NCBI GenBank assembly: GCA_947488865.1
Contig: CANLCB010000010.1
Location: 1-35,116 of the forward strand
Reading direction: 5' to 3'
Source of the DNA: Deltaproteobacteria bacterium
Lineage (GTDB): Bacteria > Bdellovibrionota_C > UBA2361 > OMII01
DNA length: 35,116 nt
The notes beneath the pieces were generated by a model. That model searched no databases and was not told where the DNA came from. It saw only the letters and a program-made list of their open reading frames with translations. Shown one piece after another: positions 26,525 through 34,451 of the stretch. Every line of letters begins with the position of its first letter. The stretch's first letter is position 1. Made by a program: the position numbers and the translations under genes.

Positions 26525-26607
26525 ACCTATCTAAACTGATCCCGCATAGCGCGATCAGCACGACAGATCCAGCGATCTCTGCGGTTTCTGAATCTAAATT
26601 AACCTAC

Positions 26608-28005
26608 CTAAAACTTAGCGAAACCAGGGAATCGTGGAAACGCAATTACATCCCGAATATTCTGCAGACCAGTCAGGTACATCAACAAACGCTCGAATCC
26701 AAGCCCGAAGCCTGCGTGAGGAACTGTTCCAAATTTACGAAGTTCGAGGTACCACCAGTACGCGGACTCATCGAGCCCCATCGCTCGAATCTTCGCGAGA
26801 AGCACGTCGTGACGCTCTTCACGCTGAGAACCTCCAATAATTTCACCCAACCGGGGAACAAGGAGATCCATCGCTCGCACAGTCTTATTATCCTCGTTAA
26901 GGCGCATATAAAACGCCTTAATGTCTTTTGGATAGTTGATGACCGTGACTGGGCCCTTCACATACTCATCCGTTAAGAATCGCTCATGCTCTGATTGCAG
27001 GTCGATCCCCCATGAGACCGGGTACTCAAAGGTCTTGCCACTCGCCTCAAGAATCTTGATGGCATCGGTATAGTCCATTCGAGTAAAAGCGGTCTCCGCT
27101 ACCTTCTGGAGGTTCTCGATATGTCCCTGCTGAGCCCACTCTTGCGACGCGAGGAATTCAAGCTCTGATGAGCTCGCCGTCATCACTTGCCGAATAACGT
27201 CCTGAACAAAGTCTTGAGCGAGCTCGATATTATCGGAGAGCTCATAGAAGGCCATCTCAGGCTCGATCATCCAAAACTCCGCCAAATGACGTGTCGTATT
27301 GGAATTCTCAGCGCGGAAGGTTGGCCCAAAGGTATAGATCTTTGAGAGTCCCATCGCACAAATCTCACCTTCAAGCTGCCCCGAAACCGTCAGACTCGCC
27401 GGCTCTTTGAAGAAGTCTTGCGAATAATCGATCTTCCCATTCACTCGAGGTGGATTTTCAGCGTCGAAGGTGGAAACGTGAAACATCTCACCCGCTCCCT
27501 CACAATCAGAGGTACTGATGATTGGGGTATTGAGGTAAAAGAACCCTCGCTCTGTGAAATATTTATGAACCGCGAAAGCCGCGGCGGAGCGAACTCGCAA
27601 CACCGCTCCCATGGTCGCGGTGCGTGGACGGAGATGAAGATTTTCGCGAAGAAACTCTAGCGAGTGGCCTTTCTTCTGGAGCGGGTAACTCTCAGGGTCC
27701 GCTTCACCAAGAAGCTCGAGTGTTTTTACTTGAAACTCATACTTCTGGCCTTTCGCCGGAGAGACTACGAGCTCTCCAGAGACACGGATAGAGGCCCCTG
27801 TTGAAAGCTTGGGAGCCACCTCGGCATACCCAGACAGCTGAGGGTCCACCACGAGCTGTAAATTGCTCACTGCTGACCCGTCAGTGAGTTCGATGAAGGA
27901 TACCCTTTTGGACTGTCTGTGGGTCCTAATCCATCCAGCGAGCTCAAGGAAGCCCACAGGGACCTTATCCTGCACGATGTCTCGAATAGCGACGTATTTG
28001 GCCAT
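26608..28005 (-). CDS. asnS: asparaginyl-tRNA synthetase
   Basis: Charges tRNA-Asn with asparagine; class IIb synthetase, 465 aa (E. coli 466). The N-terminal OB-fold anticodon-binding domain includes VGFLELAGWIRTHRQSKRVSF. The catalytic domain has motif 1 around FFYLNTPIISTSDCEGAGEMF, motif 2 FGPTFRAENSNTTRHLAEFW and motif 3 GFGLGFERLLMYLTG. The Asn-type wording of motif 2 separates it from AspRS and LysRS. The ATG at 28005 has a perfect GGAGGAG ahead of it, so the longer frame to 28068 is rejected. Its presence suggests direct Asn-tRNA charging, though a GatCAB route elsewhere is not excluded. Confidence 0.97.
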   Translation of the reverse strand: MAKYVAIRDIVQDKVPVGFLELAGWIRTHRQSKRVSFIELTDGSAVSNLQLVVDPQLSGYAEVAPKLSTGASIRVSGELVVSPAKGQKYEFQVKTLELLGEADPESYPLQKKGHSLEFLRENLHLRPRTATMGAVLRVRSAAAFAVHKYFTERGFFYLNTPIISTSDCEGAGEMFHVSTFDAENPPRVNGKIDYSQDFFKEPASLTVSGQLEGEICAMGLSKIYTFGPTFRAENSNTTRHLAEFWMIEPEMAFYELSDNIELAQDFVQDVIRQVMTASSSELEFLASQEWAQQGHIENLQKVAETAFTRMDYTDAIKILEASGKTFEYPVSWGIDLQSEHERFLTDEYVKGPVTVINYPKDIKAFYMRLNEDNKTVRAMDLLVPRLGEIIGGSQREERHDVLLAKIRAMGLDESAYWWYLELRKFGTVPHAGFGLGFERLLMYLTGLQNIRDVIAFPRFPGFAKF

Positions 28006-28037
28006 AACTCCTCCAGGATTTTCGTATAACACCCTTT

Positions 28038-28058
28038 GGTGGGTAGGTGCCACCCACC
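28038..28058 (-). promoter_or_regulatory. 7-bp inverted repeat in the asnS leader
   Basis: ggtgggt (28038-28044) and acccacc (28052-28058) pair perfectly with a 7-nt loop, 33 nt upstream of the asnS ATG. It may be a leader hairpin or an operator. It is not followed by a U-run. Confidence 0.3.
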
Positions 28059-28110
28059 CCCTTTCCACACGAAAATCGACTTGCCCCCCATCTAGAGTGC
28101 GCTCAGGTCC

Positions 28111-28139
28111 TTGATTCTCTCCCGAAGAGGCGCTAACCT
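28111..28139 (+). promoter_or_regulatory. weak candidate promoter of tRNA-Pro
   Basis: TTGATT (28111-28116), a 17-bp spacer and TAACCT (28134-28139) put the start about 14 nt before the tRNA. The -10 is poor. Confidence 0.28.
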
Positions 28140-28159
28140 CCCTCGACGTTAGGACGTAT

Positions 28160-28234
28160 CGGGGTGTAGCTCAGCCCGGCTAGAGCACTAGTTTTGGGAA
28201 CTAGGGGTCGGAGGTTCAAATCCTCTCACCCCGA
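28160..28234 (+). tRNA. tRNA-Pro (anticodon UGG)
   Basis: 75 nt. Acceptor CGGGGTG/CACCCCG, D-arm GCTCAGCCCGGCTAGAGC, anticodon stem CTAGT/ACTAG around TTTGGGA (anticodon TGG), T-arm GGTTCAAATCC, discriminator A. CCA is not encoded; seven T follow immediately (28235-28241) and probably stop transcription. Divergent from asnS. Confidence 0.97.
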
Positions 28235-28454
28235 TTTTTTTGTCCGCACATCATTGAGGCCGCATCAGGCCGAACCTCCAGAAAAGACTCTTCTGAACAA
28301 ATTCCTCCGTGCGTTGCGCCAGCAACGCCGTCGCCTCCAAGTAGCGCCAAAAAAGCGCGAATACTACCCCTTAAACGCAAATCGCCCAACCACGCACCAT
28401 ACGCGCTTAAATGCCGACTAGGAAAATGCGTCCGTTTTCTTCTTGGAGAGCTTC

Positions 28455-28862
28455 ATGCGTCGACTCGGCCTATGTGTCCTAGCAACAGGAATTCACCTTA
28501 TCGCGACTCCATCAACGGCACTGAGTGCCCCTCATCGCCCGCGTTCGTCGCGTAATCCGTTTCAACCTCCAGTCCGGACCACCCCGCCTCCCCCATCGTC
28601 GGATTCTAGAAACATCCTCGACTACCCCCTTGAGGAGCTAAAACTTACCGCAATCATCACCACCGACCGCCTCTCAAGACTCGCCATACTCGAGAACAGC
28701 GTCGGAATTGGATTCACCATCAGGCCGGGAACCGAGATCGGACCGTCCCGAGCAAGAGTTGTGGACATTGAGGCGGGGAAAGTACTGGTCGAGGAGAAGA
28801 CGCTCAACGAAGAAGGCGCCGAGGTCTCCTCATCCCGAGAATTGAGACTGCACTCTAATTAA
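28455..28862 (+). CDS. PilP-like type IV pilus assembly protein
   Basis: 135 aa. Signal peptide of about 25 residues (MRRLGLCVLATGIHLI...ALSA), then a Pro/Ser/Thr-rich linker with the typical RNPFQPP. A compact beta domain (about 53-132) follows: ILDYPLEELKLTAIITTDRLSRLAILE and GFTIRPGTEIGPSRARVVDIEAGKVLVEE, which is the PilP layout (YPL-L-L, G-iG, V--I). No lipobox Cys is evident. In type IV pili PilP links the inner-membrane PilNO to the secretin PilQ. The ATG at 28455 has GGAGAG ahead of it; a TTG at 28443 is less likely. No pilMNOQ is adjacent. The stop abuts the convergent comM stop. Confidence 0.7.
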   Translation: MRRLGLCVLATGIHLIATPSTALSAPHRPRSSRNPFQPPVRTTPPPPSSDSRNILDYPLEELKLTAIITTDRLSRLAILENSVGIGFTIRPGTEIGPSRARVVDIEAGKVLVEEKTLNEEGAEVSSSRELRLHSN

Positions 28863-30413
28863 CTAAGCGTGACTCACGCCATATCCAAACGGGCGTCCCG
28901 TTTGAAGCAAGGTGGAGAGTCGATCCAACGAACGGTACGAGATCGCCTCCGCGACAACGTCCTCATTGATCTCGTCGATTTCGGCGAGGTCCGCGATTGT
29001 TCTCGCGACTCGTAGCACCCTCACATAGCCTCGAGCGCTCATACCCAACCGTCGCACCGCTTCGGAGAGAAGCATCTTCGCCCCGTCAGTAATAGGAGCT
29101 TTCTCGCGAATCTCGGCATCCGAAAGCTCACTCGCAAGCCTTCCATCCCGAGCGTATTGCCGCTGACGGACTTCCGCCACCCTGGCTACTCGGTCATCGA
29201 CACTCTCTCGACGATTGGGGGCGGCTCGCACTAAATCAGCCACATCGACAGACTCTAACTCTACATGGATATCGATCCGGTCAAGAATTGGCTGAGAGAG
29301 CTTCGCCACATAATCACGAATCGCGTTGTGTGAGCAGCGACATCCACCAGCTTTAGTCCCGAACCGTCCGCACGGACACGGATTCATAGCGGCAATTAAC
29401 TGAAAGCGAGACGGGAATATCGCCGATGACCGGGCGCGCGAGACCTGAACACTCCCCGCCTCGAGCGGCGAGCGAAGCGACTCGACCGTCGCTCGACGAA
29501 ACTCAGGAAACTCATCCAGAAACAGCACTCCCCGATGCGCGAGACTAATCTCCCCAGGTCGAGGCCCTAAGCCGCCACCCACAAGACCGGCATCACTAAT
29601 GACGTAATGAGGAGCACGGAATGGACGAACTCCCGCAAGAATCCTCTCTGTTGGCTGCCCCGCGATACTGTGAATTCGCAACACCTCAAGAAGCTCATCG
29701 CCCCGCAAACTGGGCAACAGCGAGGCCATACGTTCGGCGAGCATACTCTTTCCACAACCGGGCGGGCCTATCATCAGAAGATTATGCCCTCCCGCCGCCG
29801 CTATTGTGAGCGCCCTCTTCGCCGCCAGCTGTCCGATGACATCATTAAAGGTAGCTGTACGCGAATGCGATACCGGAGCTACTGGAGTCACAAACTCCGG
29901 CTGCTCGCGACCAGCTAGTATGTGAATAACTTGAGAGAGCGATCGAACGCCGATCACCTGAATTCCTGAAACAACCGCGGCCTCCGCGCTTGACCTTTCT
30001 GGGACCATGATCGTCCCCAATCCTTGCTGAGCCGCCGCCAAGGTATGAGCGGTTACTCCTGGAGTCTCTTTTATCTCACCGGTAAGTGACAGCTCGCCAC
30101 ACATCGCCACATCTCCAAGCCTTTCCGCTGGGAACGCTCCTCGAGCACCTGCTAACGCCGCGGCGATAGGGAGATCAAAGCCTGCGCTCTCTTTGCGAAT
30201 CTCAGCGGGCGCGAGATTGACGAGTATCTCGCCACGCACATCAAAGCCGGAGTACTCAAGCGCCGCGACAATCCGCTCTCGAGATTCCTTAACGGCCGCT
30301 CCGCCAAGACCTAAAAGGGTGAATTTATGCTCGCCCGTTCGGTGAGTGAGCTCTATTTGTATAGGGACGGCATCGAGCCCCACAACGCAGCTGGAATGTG
30401 CCTTGGCAAACAT
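28863..30413 (-). CDS. comM: YifB/ComM-family Mg-chelatase-like AAA+ ATPase
   Basis: 516 aa, the standard length. The N-terminal ChlI-type domain (about 20-150) contains LLGLGGAAVKESRERIVAAL and VNLAPAEIRKESAGFDLPIA. The AAA+ core has Walker A GPPGCGKS (216-223), Walker B VLFLDEF (296-302), and the Cys cluster NPCPCGRFGTKAGGCRCS (344-361), a likely zinc site. The C-terminal Mg-chelatase domain has LGMSARGYVRVLRVARTIADL. ComM is known in Vibrio and Haemophilus as a branch-migration helicase for natural transformation. Many non-competent bacteria carry it too. It is divergent from the unknown membrane-protein gene at 30573. Confidence 0.95.
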   Translation of the reverse strand: MFAKAHSSCVVGLDAVPIQIELTHRTGEHKFTLLGLGGAAVKESRERIVAALEYSGFDVRGEILVNLAPAEIRKESAGFDLPIAAALAGARGAFPAERLGDVAMCGELSLTGEIKETPGVTAHTLAAAQQGLGTIMVPERSSAEAAVVSGIQVIGVRSLSQVIHILAGREQPEFVTPVAPVSHSRTATFNDVIGQLAAKRALTIAAAGGHNLLMIGPPGCGKSMLAERMASLLPSLRGDELLEVLRIHSIAGQPTERILAGVRPFRAPHYVISDAGLVGGGLGPRPGEISLAHRGVLFLDEFPEFRRATVESLRSPLEAGSVQVSRARSSAIFPSRFQLIAAMNPCPCGRFGTKAGGCRCSHNAIRDYVAKLSQPILDRIDIHVELESVDVADLVRAAPNRRESVDDRVARVAEVRQRQYARDGRLASELSDAEIREKAPITDGAKMLLSEAVRRLGMSARGYVRVLRVARTIADLAEIDEINEDVVAEAISYRSLDRLSTLLQTGRPFGYGVSHA

Positions 30414-30572
30414 GTTGGCTATTCGAACGAAGCCTCGAAAAAGTTTCGACTATTTTCGATATTTTTTCCCTTTACTCGGTACGAGTTGTGCTACCCACTC
30501 ATGACGTTCAGCTGAGACAACGCGACTCAATAAGTTAGCGAGATCTCAAGCCTAAAAAGGGTAATATTTTCC

Positions 30573-31382
30573 GTGGCCAAGAAAAAACCTTCTCCAGAAT
30601 CAGCCGCTATGGCAGCAGAGGTATGGCAAAAGATACCGCCCGAGGAGAAGGTCACCCTCATCGCAAAATCCCAATCCACCGGAATTTCAGCGTGCCTAAT
30701 CCTTATAGTTTTTAGCGCCTGCGCCGCTATCGGGCTCAAAAACCCTTGGTTCTTCTGGGGGATGTTCCTCGCCCTCCCGTTCTCCTTTCAGCTCGCCTCG
30801 TTCAAGGCATGGCAGATGGAGCGGGTCCGGCTTATGGCCGTATACGTGGCGGTGAGAACATCTGCGACATGGTTCGCCACTCAGGTTCGGGGCCAAAACC
30901 TTACCCCGACCCTCATTTTCAAGGGAGTGTTGAAAAAGGAAGAAGGACTCCAAGAGGAGCCTCAAAGGAATACTTGGCTGGACGAAGAGCGAGACACCGG
31001 CCCCGTAGAGGTTTGGGTCACGTTATTCCCAGACTCGATTGTCGCATTCTCCGAGCAAGCAACAGGCGCTCGCAAGGAGCTGGCCTGCTCACTCTACGCG
31101 AACTTCAACATCTCCTCAGAGGGATTCGAAGATGAATCTGATTCTGAGCAAAGACTCCTACTTTCGCTTGAGCGAGCATCGGGCCAAGTCACGAATTGGA
31201 CCCTCACCAGCTCAAGCAAAGCTAGTCTGTTGGTATGTGAGCGCAAACTCCGGCAGACGATCGAGCGGCGAAACTTCCAACGGGAACAGGAAGCCCAAGC
31301 AGCCCTAGCCGCGGAACAGAAGGCAGCCGCCCTAGCCGCAACTGCCGCCTCGGAGCTCCTTGAAGCGGGCGCCCAACAGTAA
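30573..31382 (+). CDS. uncharacterised membrane protein with C-terminal coiled coil
   Basis: 269 aa; no family recognised. The N-terminus is basic (MAKKKPSPES), then two membrane helices lie at about residues 36-55 and 58-77 with a short periplasmic turn, so the rest should be cytoplasmic. Residues 100-215 look like a mixed alpha/beta soluble domain (GPVEVWVTLFPDSIVAFSEQA and LLLSLERASGQVTNWTLTSSS), faintly reminiscent of PH-like folds. Residues 222-262 are an Ala/Glu/Gln-rich helix, probably a coiled coil. The start is a GTG, with AAGGG 12 nt upstream; an ATG at 30609 is an alternative. Divergent from comM and upstream of the AMIN gene. Confidence 0.75.
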   Translation: MAKKKPSPESAAMAAEVWQKIPPEEKVTLIAKSQSTGISACLILIVFSACAAIGLKNPWFFWGMFLALPFSFQLASFKAWQMERVRLMAVYVAVRTSATWFATQVRGQNLTPTLIFKGVLKKEEGLQEEPQRNTWLDEERDTGPVEVWVTLFPDSIVAFSEQATGARKELACSLYANFNISSEGFEDESDSEQRLLLSLERASGQVTNWTLTSSSKASLLVCERKLRQTIERRNFQREQEAQAALAAEQKAAALAATAASELLEAGAQQ

Positions 31383-31536
31383 GGCCGTCCACCGGTCCCC
31401 TGAGGGCAAGCCCCAACTCGAAAGACAGGCACCATGCCGTTTTAGGCCCTCACCCTCGTATTCCTAACTTGCGAGAACCACCTCCTCAGGGGATGATTCA
31501 GGGAAAGAATTATCATATCCACGACATCCTGCGCTT

Positions 31537-32973
31537 ATGAGCTCATCCCCGCTTTCCTCGGTTGTAAGAACCACCCTTATAGGCACCTCACTGGGCCTCT
31601 CTGTCCTCACGGGGGCGCTCTCAGCCCTTCCAACTCCGGCGTATGCCCAAGCAGGTTCCTTGAACGCTGCAACAACCCTGACCTCCAAAGAGAAGGTAAC
31701 CTTCATTATCGACCGAGATCAGAATGGAGCCCAATCGTTTATCCTCGTGAAGATAATGGTTCCCTCGGACGCAAAAGCCTCGACCCTCATGCTCTCGGAT
31801 CCTCCACGCCTCGTCGTTGACTTCGAAGGCCTTGAGCTGAAAAAGAGTGAGAATCTTCAACCTCCCAAAAACGGCGCGGTAAAACAGATCCGACTTGGCG
31901 CTCACCCTGACAAACTTCGCGTAGTTCTCGACCTTAACGCCGACTCGCCTCCTCAGTACGAGTCGAAAGCTGGATCGAGGCAGGTCCTACTACGAATCGC
32001 CGAGAGTTCGGGGACTCAACCTTCAGCGCCTGCCGCCGCTCCGCAGCAGAACCCAACAGCAATCCCAGCCACCCCAACACTTAAACCTGTAGCGGCCACA
32101 GCTATTCCAGCGACACCAACATCAGTCCCAGCGACGCCGACAAAAGTAGCGGCAACGCCCACAAAGGCACCAGCAACTCCAACAATCGCCGTCCCCACAG
32201 CCACTCCAACTAAGGCGCCTACGGACACCGCCACGACTGTTCCAACCCCGCCACCAGTAGCGACCGCAGACACCGCGACAGCTCGAAACACCCCCGCCCC
32301 CAAACTTCCAACGATGAGCGAAGAAGATGTAGGCATCACTCTCGGCGACTCCGCGGACGAAAAAGAGATCGAGGCGGCACTTGAGCAGGAGGTCGCGAAC
32401 GCGTCAAAATCAATCGCTCTTGGAACGCCAATTCAGGAGGAAGAATCCGCAGATCAAGACGGCTCCGAAGACGTTGACGAACCAGCGGCGGAAGAAGAAG
32501 TAGCTCCTGAAATTCCAGCAAAAACTTCCACGAAAATAGTCGAAAAGAGCCTGACGACAGCGACACCAGCTGCCGCGGCGCCAAAGACAGGGGCGACGGT
32601 AGAACCAGCGAAAGGTCTTCGTCCCAACGCGGTACCGACAGCGCCCATCACTTCGTTTACGGTCGACAAAGCCACCTTTGACACCTTGGAGCCAGGCCAC
32701 CAGCAAGCGTTCCGAGTAACTATCAATCAACCAGGAGCTCAGGCGCAGGTCAGCAAGGTAGACGCCACAACGTATAAGATCGCAATCTCAAGCTGCGGAC
32801 TTGGTTCGTTAGGATTGGCGCTTCCTCAGTACCCACCATCGGACTTCACAGGCCTCGGCATGGTATCGGTGAAATCAATTGGAGACACAGTGGAGATAAC
32901 CGCCCACGTTCAGCCTGGAACGAGCCTTATTACCCTGATGCGAGATAAGGACCTCTGGATAACTAAGCAGTAA
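31537..32973 (+). CDS. secreted AMIN-domain protein with Pro/Thr-rich linker
   Basis: 478 aa. A signal peptide (about 1-37, cleavage after AYA) sends it to the periplasm. Residues 51-155 form an AMIN domain (LMLSDPPRLVVDFEGLEL, then VKQIRLGAHPDKLRVVLDL), found in PilQ and AmiC, where it targets proteins to peptidoglycan or septa. A long Pro/Ala/Thr linker (160-256) and an acidic stretch (261-325) lead to a second compact domain (370-478), possibly another AMIN-like beta fold. There is no amidase or secretin domain. With the PilP-like gene and comM nearby it may be a pilus or cell-wall adaptor. It converges on spoVR with a 14-nt gap. Confidence 0.82.
   Translation: MSSSPLSSVVRTTLIGTSLGLSVLTGALSALPTPAYAQAGSLNAATTLTSKEKVTFIIDRDQNGAQSFILVKIMVPSDAKASTLMLSDPPRLVVDFEGLELKKSENLQPPKNGAVKQIRLGAHPDKLRVVLDLNADSPPQYESKAGSRQVLLRIAESSGTQPSAPAAAPQQNPTAIPATPTLKPVAATAIPATPTSVPATPTKVAATPTKAPATPTIAVPTATPTKAPTDTATTVPTPPPVATADTATARNTPAPKLPTMSEEDVGITLGDSADEKEIEAALEQEVANASKSIALGTPIQEEESADQDGSEDVDEPAAEEEVAPEIPAKTSTKIVEKSLTTATPAAAAPKTGATVEPAKGLRPNAVPTAPITSFTVDKATFDTLEPGHQQAFRVTINQPGAQAQVSKVDATTYKIAISSCGLGSLGLALPQYPPSDFTGLGMVSVKSIGDTVEITAHVQPGTSLITLMRDKDLWITKQ
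32014..32304 (+). repeat. PATPT-type repeat region in the AMIN protein
   Basis: Encodes degenerate repeats of PATPT, AATPT and TATPT with interspersed Lys and Val (residues 160-256). It looks like an extended periplasmic linker that may vary in length between strains. Confidence 0.75.
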
Positions 32974-32987
32974 GGTTTTAGCGGCGA

Positions 32988-34445
32988 CTACAAACGCTCA
33001 ATCTTCAAAGACTCTCCAACGATTTTCAGGAGAGAGTCTTTGCCATTGATAGAGGTCTCAAGAACCACTTCACGCTCCCACAATCGAGCGACATGCTTCA
33101 ATGTGTGCTCAGCGTACTCAAGCTGAAGATCGCGCCCATCGTGATAGTGCTTAAGATAGAGCGTTCGATTCCTTCCGAAGTCGGCATCTTCAACTTTAAT
33201 AACGGGGATAGAGCCTGTGCCCACACCTTTAATGAGGTTCTCTCTAACCTCTCTCCAGCTTTCCTCACTGGGGACCTTGGTGACGACACGATCCTTTCCA
33301 CGCCGCTCATGTTGAAAGAGATTCAACTCCTCCATAAGCTCGCGCGTGAGGAACCGTCGAAGGAATGACTGATCACGGTCCGCTTCGCGCACCTCAAAGA
33401 TCTTCTTCCGGCCCGGCGTGTCGTTTTCATCTTTCGCGTCCGCCGCGGTCGGAGGCGTGTCGTCAGACCACTCGTGACCGATATCGCCGATGTTCCAACG
33501 ACGCTCAATATCATGCCACATCACAAAACCGAGGTGATATGGGTTGAGACCTCCGGGGTGCGGCCGAAGCACCTGATTGTGTCTAACCAAGAACTCAAGA
33601 TGCATCTCCTGAGGCAGTTGCAACTCATTAAGAATCTTGTGATGCCAGTAGCTCGCCCACCCCTCATTCATGATCTTAGTATCCATTTGAGGCATGAAGT
33701 ACTGGGTTTGAGCGTCCACGATGAGAAGGACATCCTTCTTCCACTCGGGCAGGTATGGGTTGTACTTCGCGATAAATTGCAAGATGTTCTCGTCGGGCTC
33801 AGCCGGAATCCTTGTCAAATTCGGGGCCTCGTATTCTTTCTTGGGATGAATTTCACGCCACGGATCCTCACTCGGCTGAGCGCGTTCCCAGGCTCTCGCG
33901 ACTTGCTCATCTTGAGACAACCGCTGAATCGCCAGATTACGGGAGCGCTGGTAACAGATCGCGTGGGCGTCATCGATAGCGGCTTCAACTATCTCAACAC
34001 CGATAGACGGATCCTCCATATAGCTCGCGATACGGGTCGCATGGCTCTTGAAGCTTTGAAGAACGTGCCGAGCATCAGTCCCTGATGTAAACGTAAAATT
34101 GTTCGCGAAGAAATCGTTGTGTCCATACACATGCGCGATGGTCAAAACCTGCAGGAGTAGCGAGTTGTCACGCATCAGGTACGCGAGGCACGGACTGGAG
34201 TTGATCACCATTTCATAGGGCAATCCCGACACTCCGTAGTCGTACATCGTCTTTTGACGCTCAAAGGACTTCCCGTAAGACCAGTGCGGATAATGTGATG
34301 GCATACCCGTGTACGCCATGTACCCCAACATCTCATTGTGATCGCACACCTCAAATTCTTGTGGATAGCAATTCAATCCGTATCGCTCTACAAGCTTGCG
34401 AATCCGTTCATCCCACTTGTCAAGTTCTTCAATGTTGAAAGACAT
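32988..34445 (-). CDS. spoVR: SpoVR family protein
   Basis: 485 aa. Family landmarks are the N-terminal LDKWDERIRKLVERYGLNCYPQEFEVCDHNEMLGYMAYTGMP (residues 8-49), HWSYGKSFERQK and YEMVINSSPCLAYLMRDNS. TIAHVYGHNDFFANN and NEGWASYWHHKI follow; the His-rich motifs suggest metal binding. In Bacillus SpoVR affects spore cortex, and in proteobacteria homologues (YcgB) are stationary-phase proteins of unknown activity. AGGAGG lies only 2 nt before the ATG. It starts 6 nt after the DUF444 stop, so the two form an operon. Confidence 0.96.
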   Translation of the reverse strand: MSFNIEELDKWDERIRKLVERYGLNCYPQEFEVCDHNEMLGYMAYTGMPSHYPHWSYGKSFERQKTMYDYGVSGLPYEMVINSSPCLAYLMRDNSLLLQVLTIAHVYGHNDFFANNFTFTSGTDARHVLQSFKSHATRIASYMEDPSIGVEIVEAAIDDAHAICYQRSRNLAIQRLSQDEQVARAWERAQPSEDPWREIHPKKEYEAPNLTRIPAEPDENILQFIAKYNPYLPEWKKDVLLIVDAQTQYFMPQMDTKIMNEGWASYWHHKILNELQLPQEMHLEFLVRHNQVLRPHPGGLNPYHLGFVMWHDIERRWNIGDIGHEWSDDTPPTAADAKDENDTPGRKKIFEVREADRDQSFLRRFLTRELMEELNLFQHERRGKDRVVTKVPSEESWREVRENLIKGVGTGSIPVIKVEDADFGRNRTLYLKHYHDGRDLQLEYAEHTLKHVARLWEREVVLETSINGKDSLLKIVGESLKIERL

Positions 34446-34451
34446 ATCCTC

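Noticed and set aside
28311-28328. gcgttgc/gcaacgc 7-bp hairpin downstream of tRNA-Pro considered as a terminator or small RNA
   Set aside because: No U-run follows and a T7 run already lies directly after the tRNA; nothing else supports an RNA gene.
32014-32304. Repetitive DNA considered as a CRISPR or tandem-repeat array
   Set aside because: It is in-frame PATPT-type coding repetition within the AMIN protein, with no spacers or conserved nucleotide repeat.
33474-34085. 203-codon open frame opposite spoVR
   Set aside because: Antisense shadow of a clearly conserved gene.
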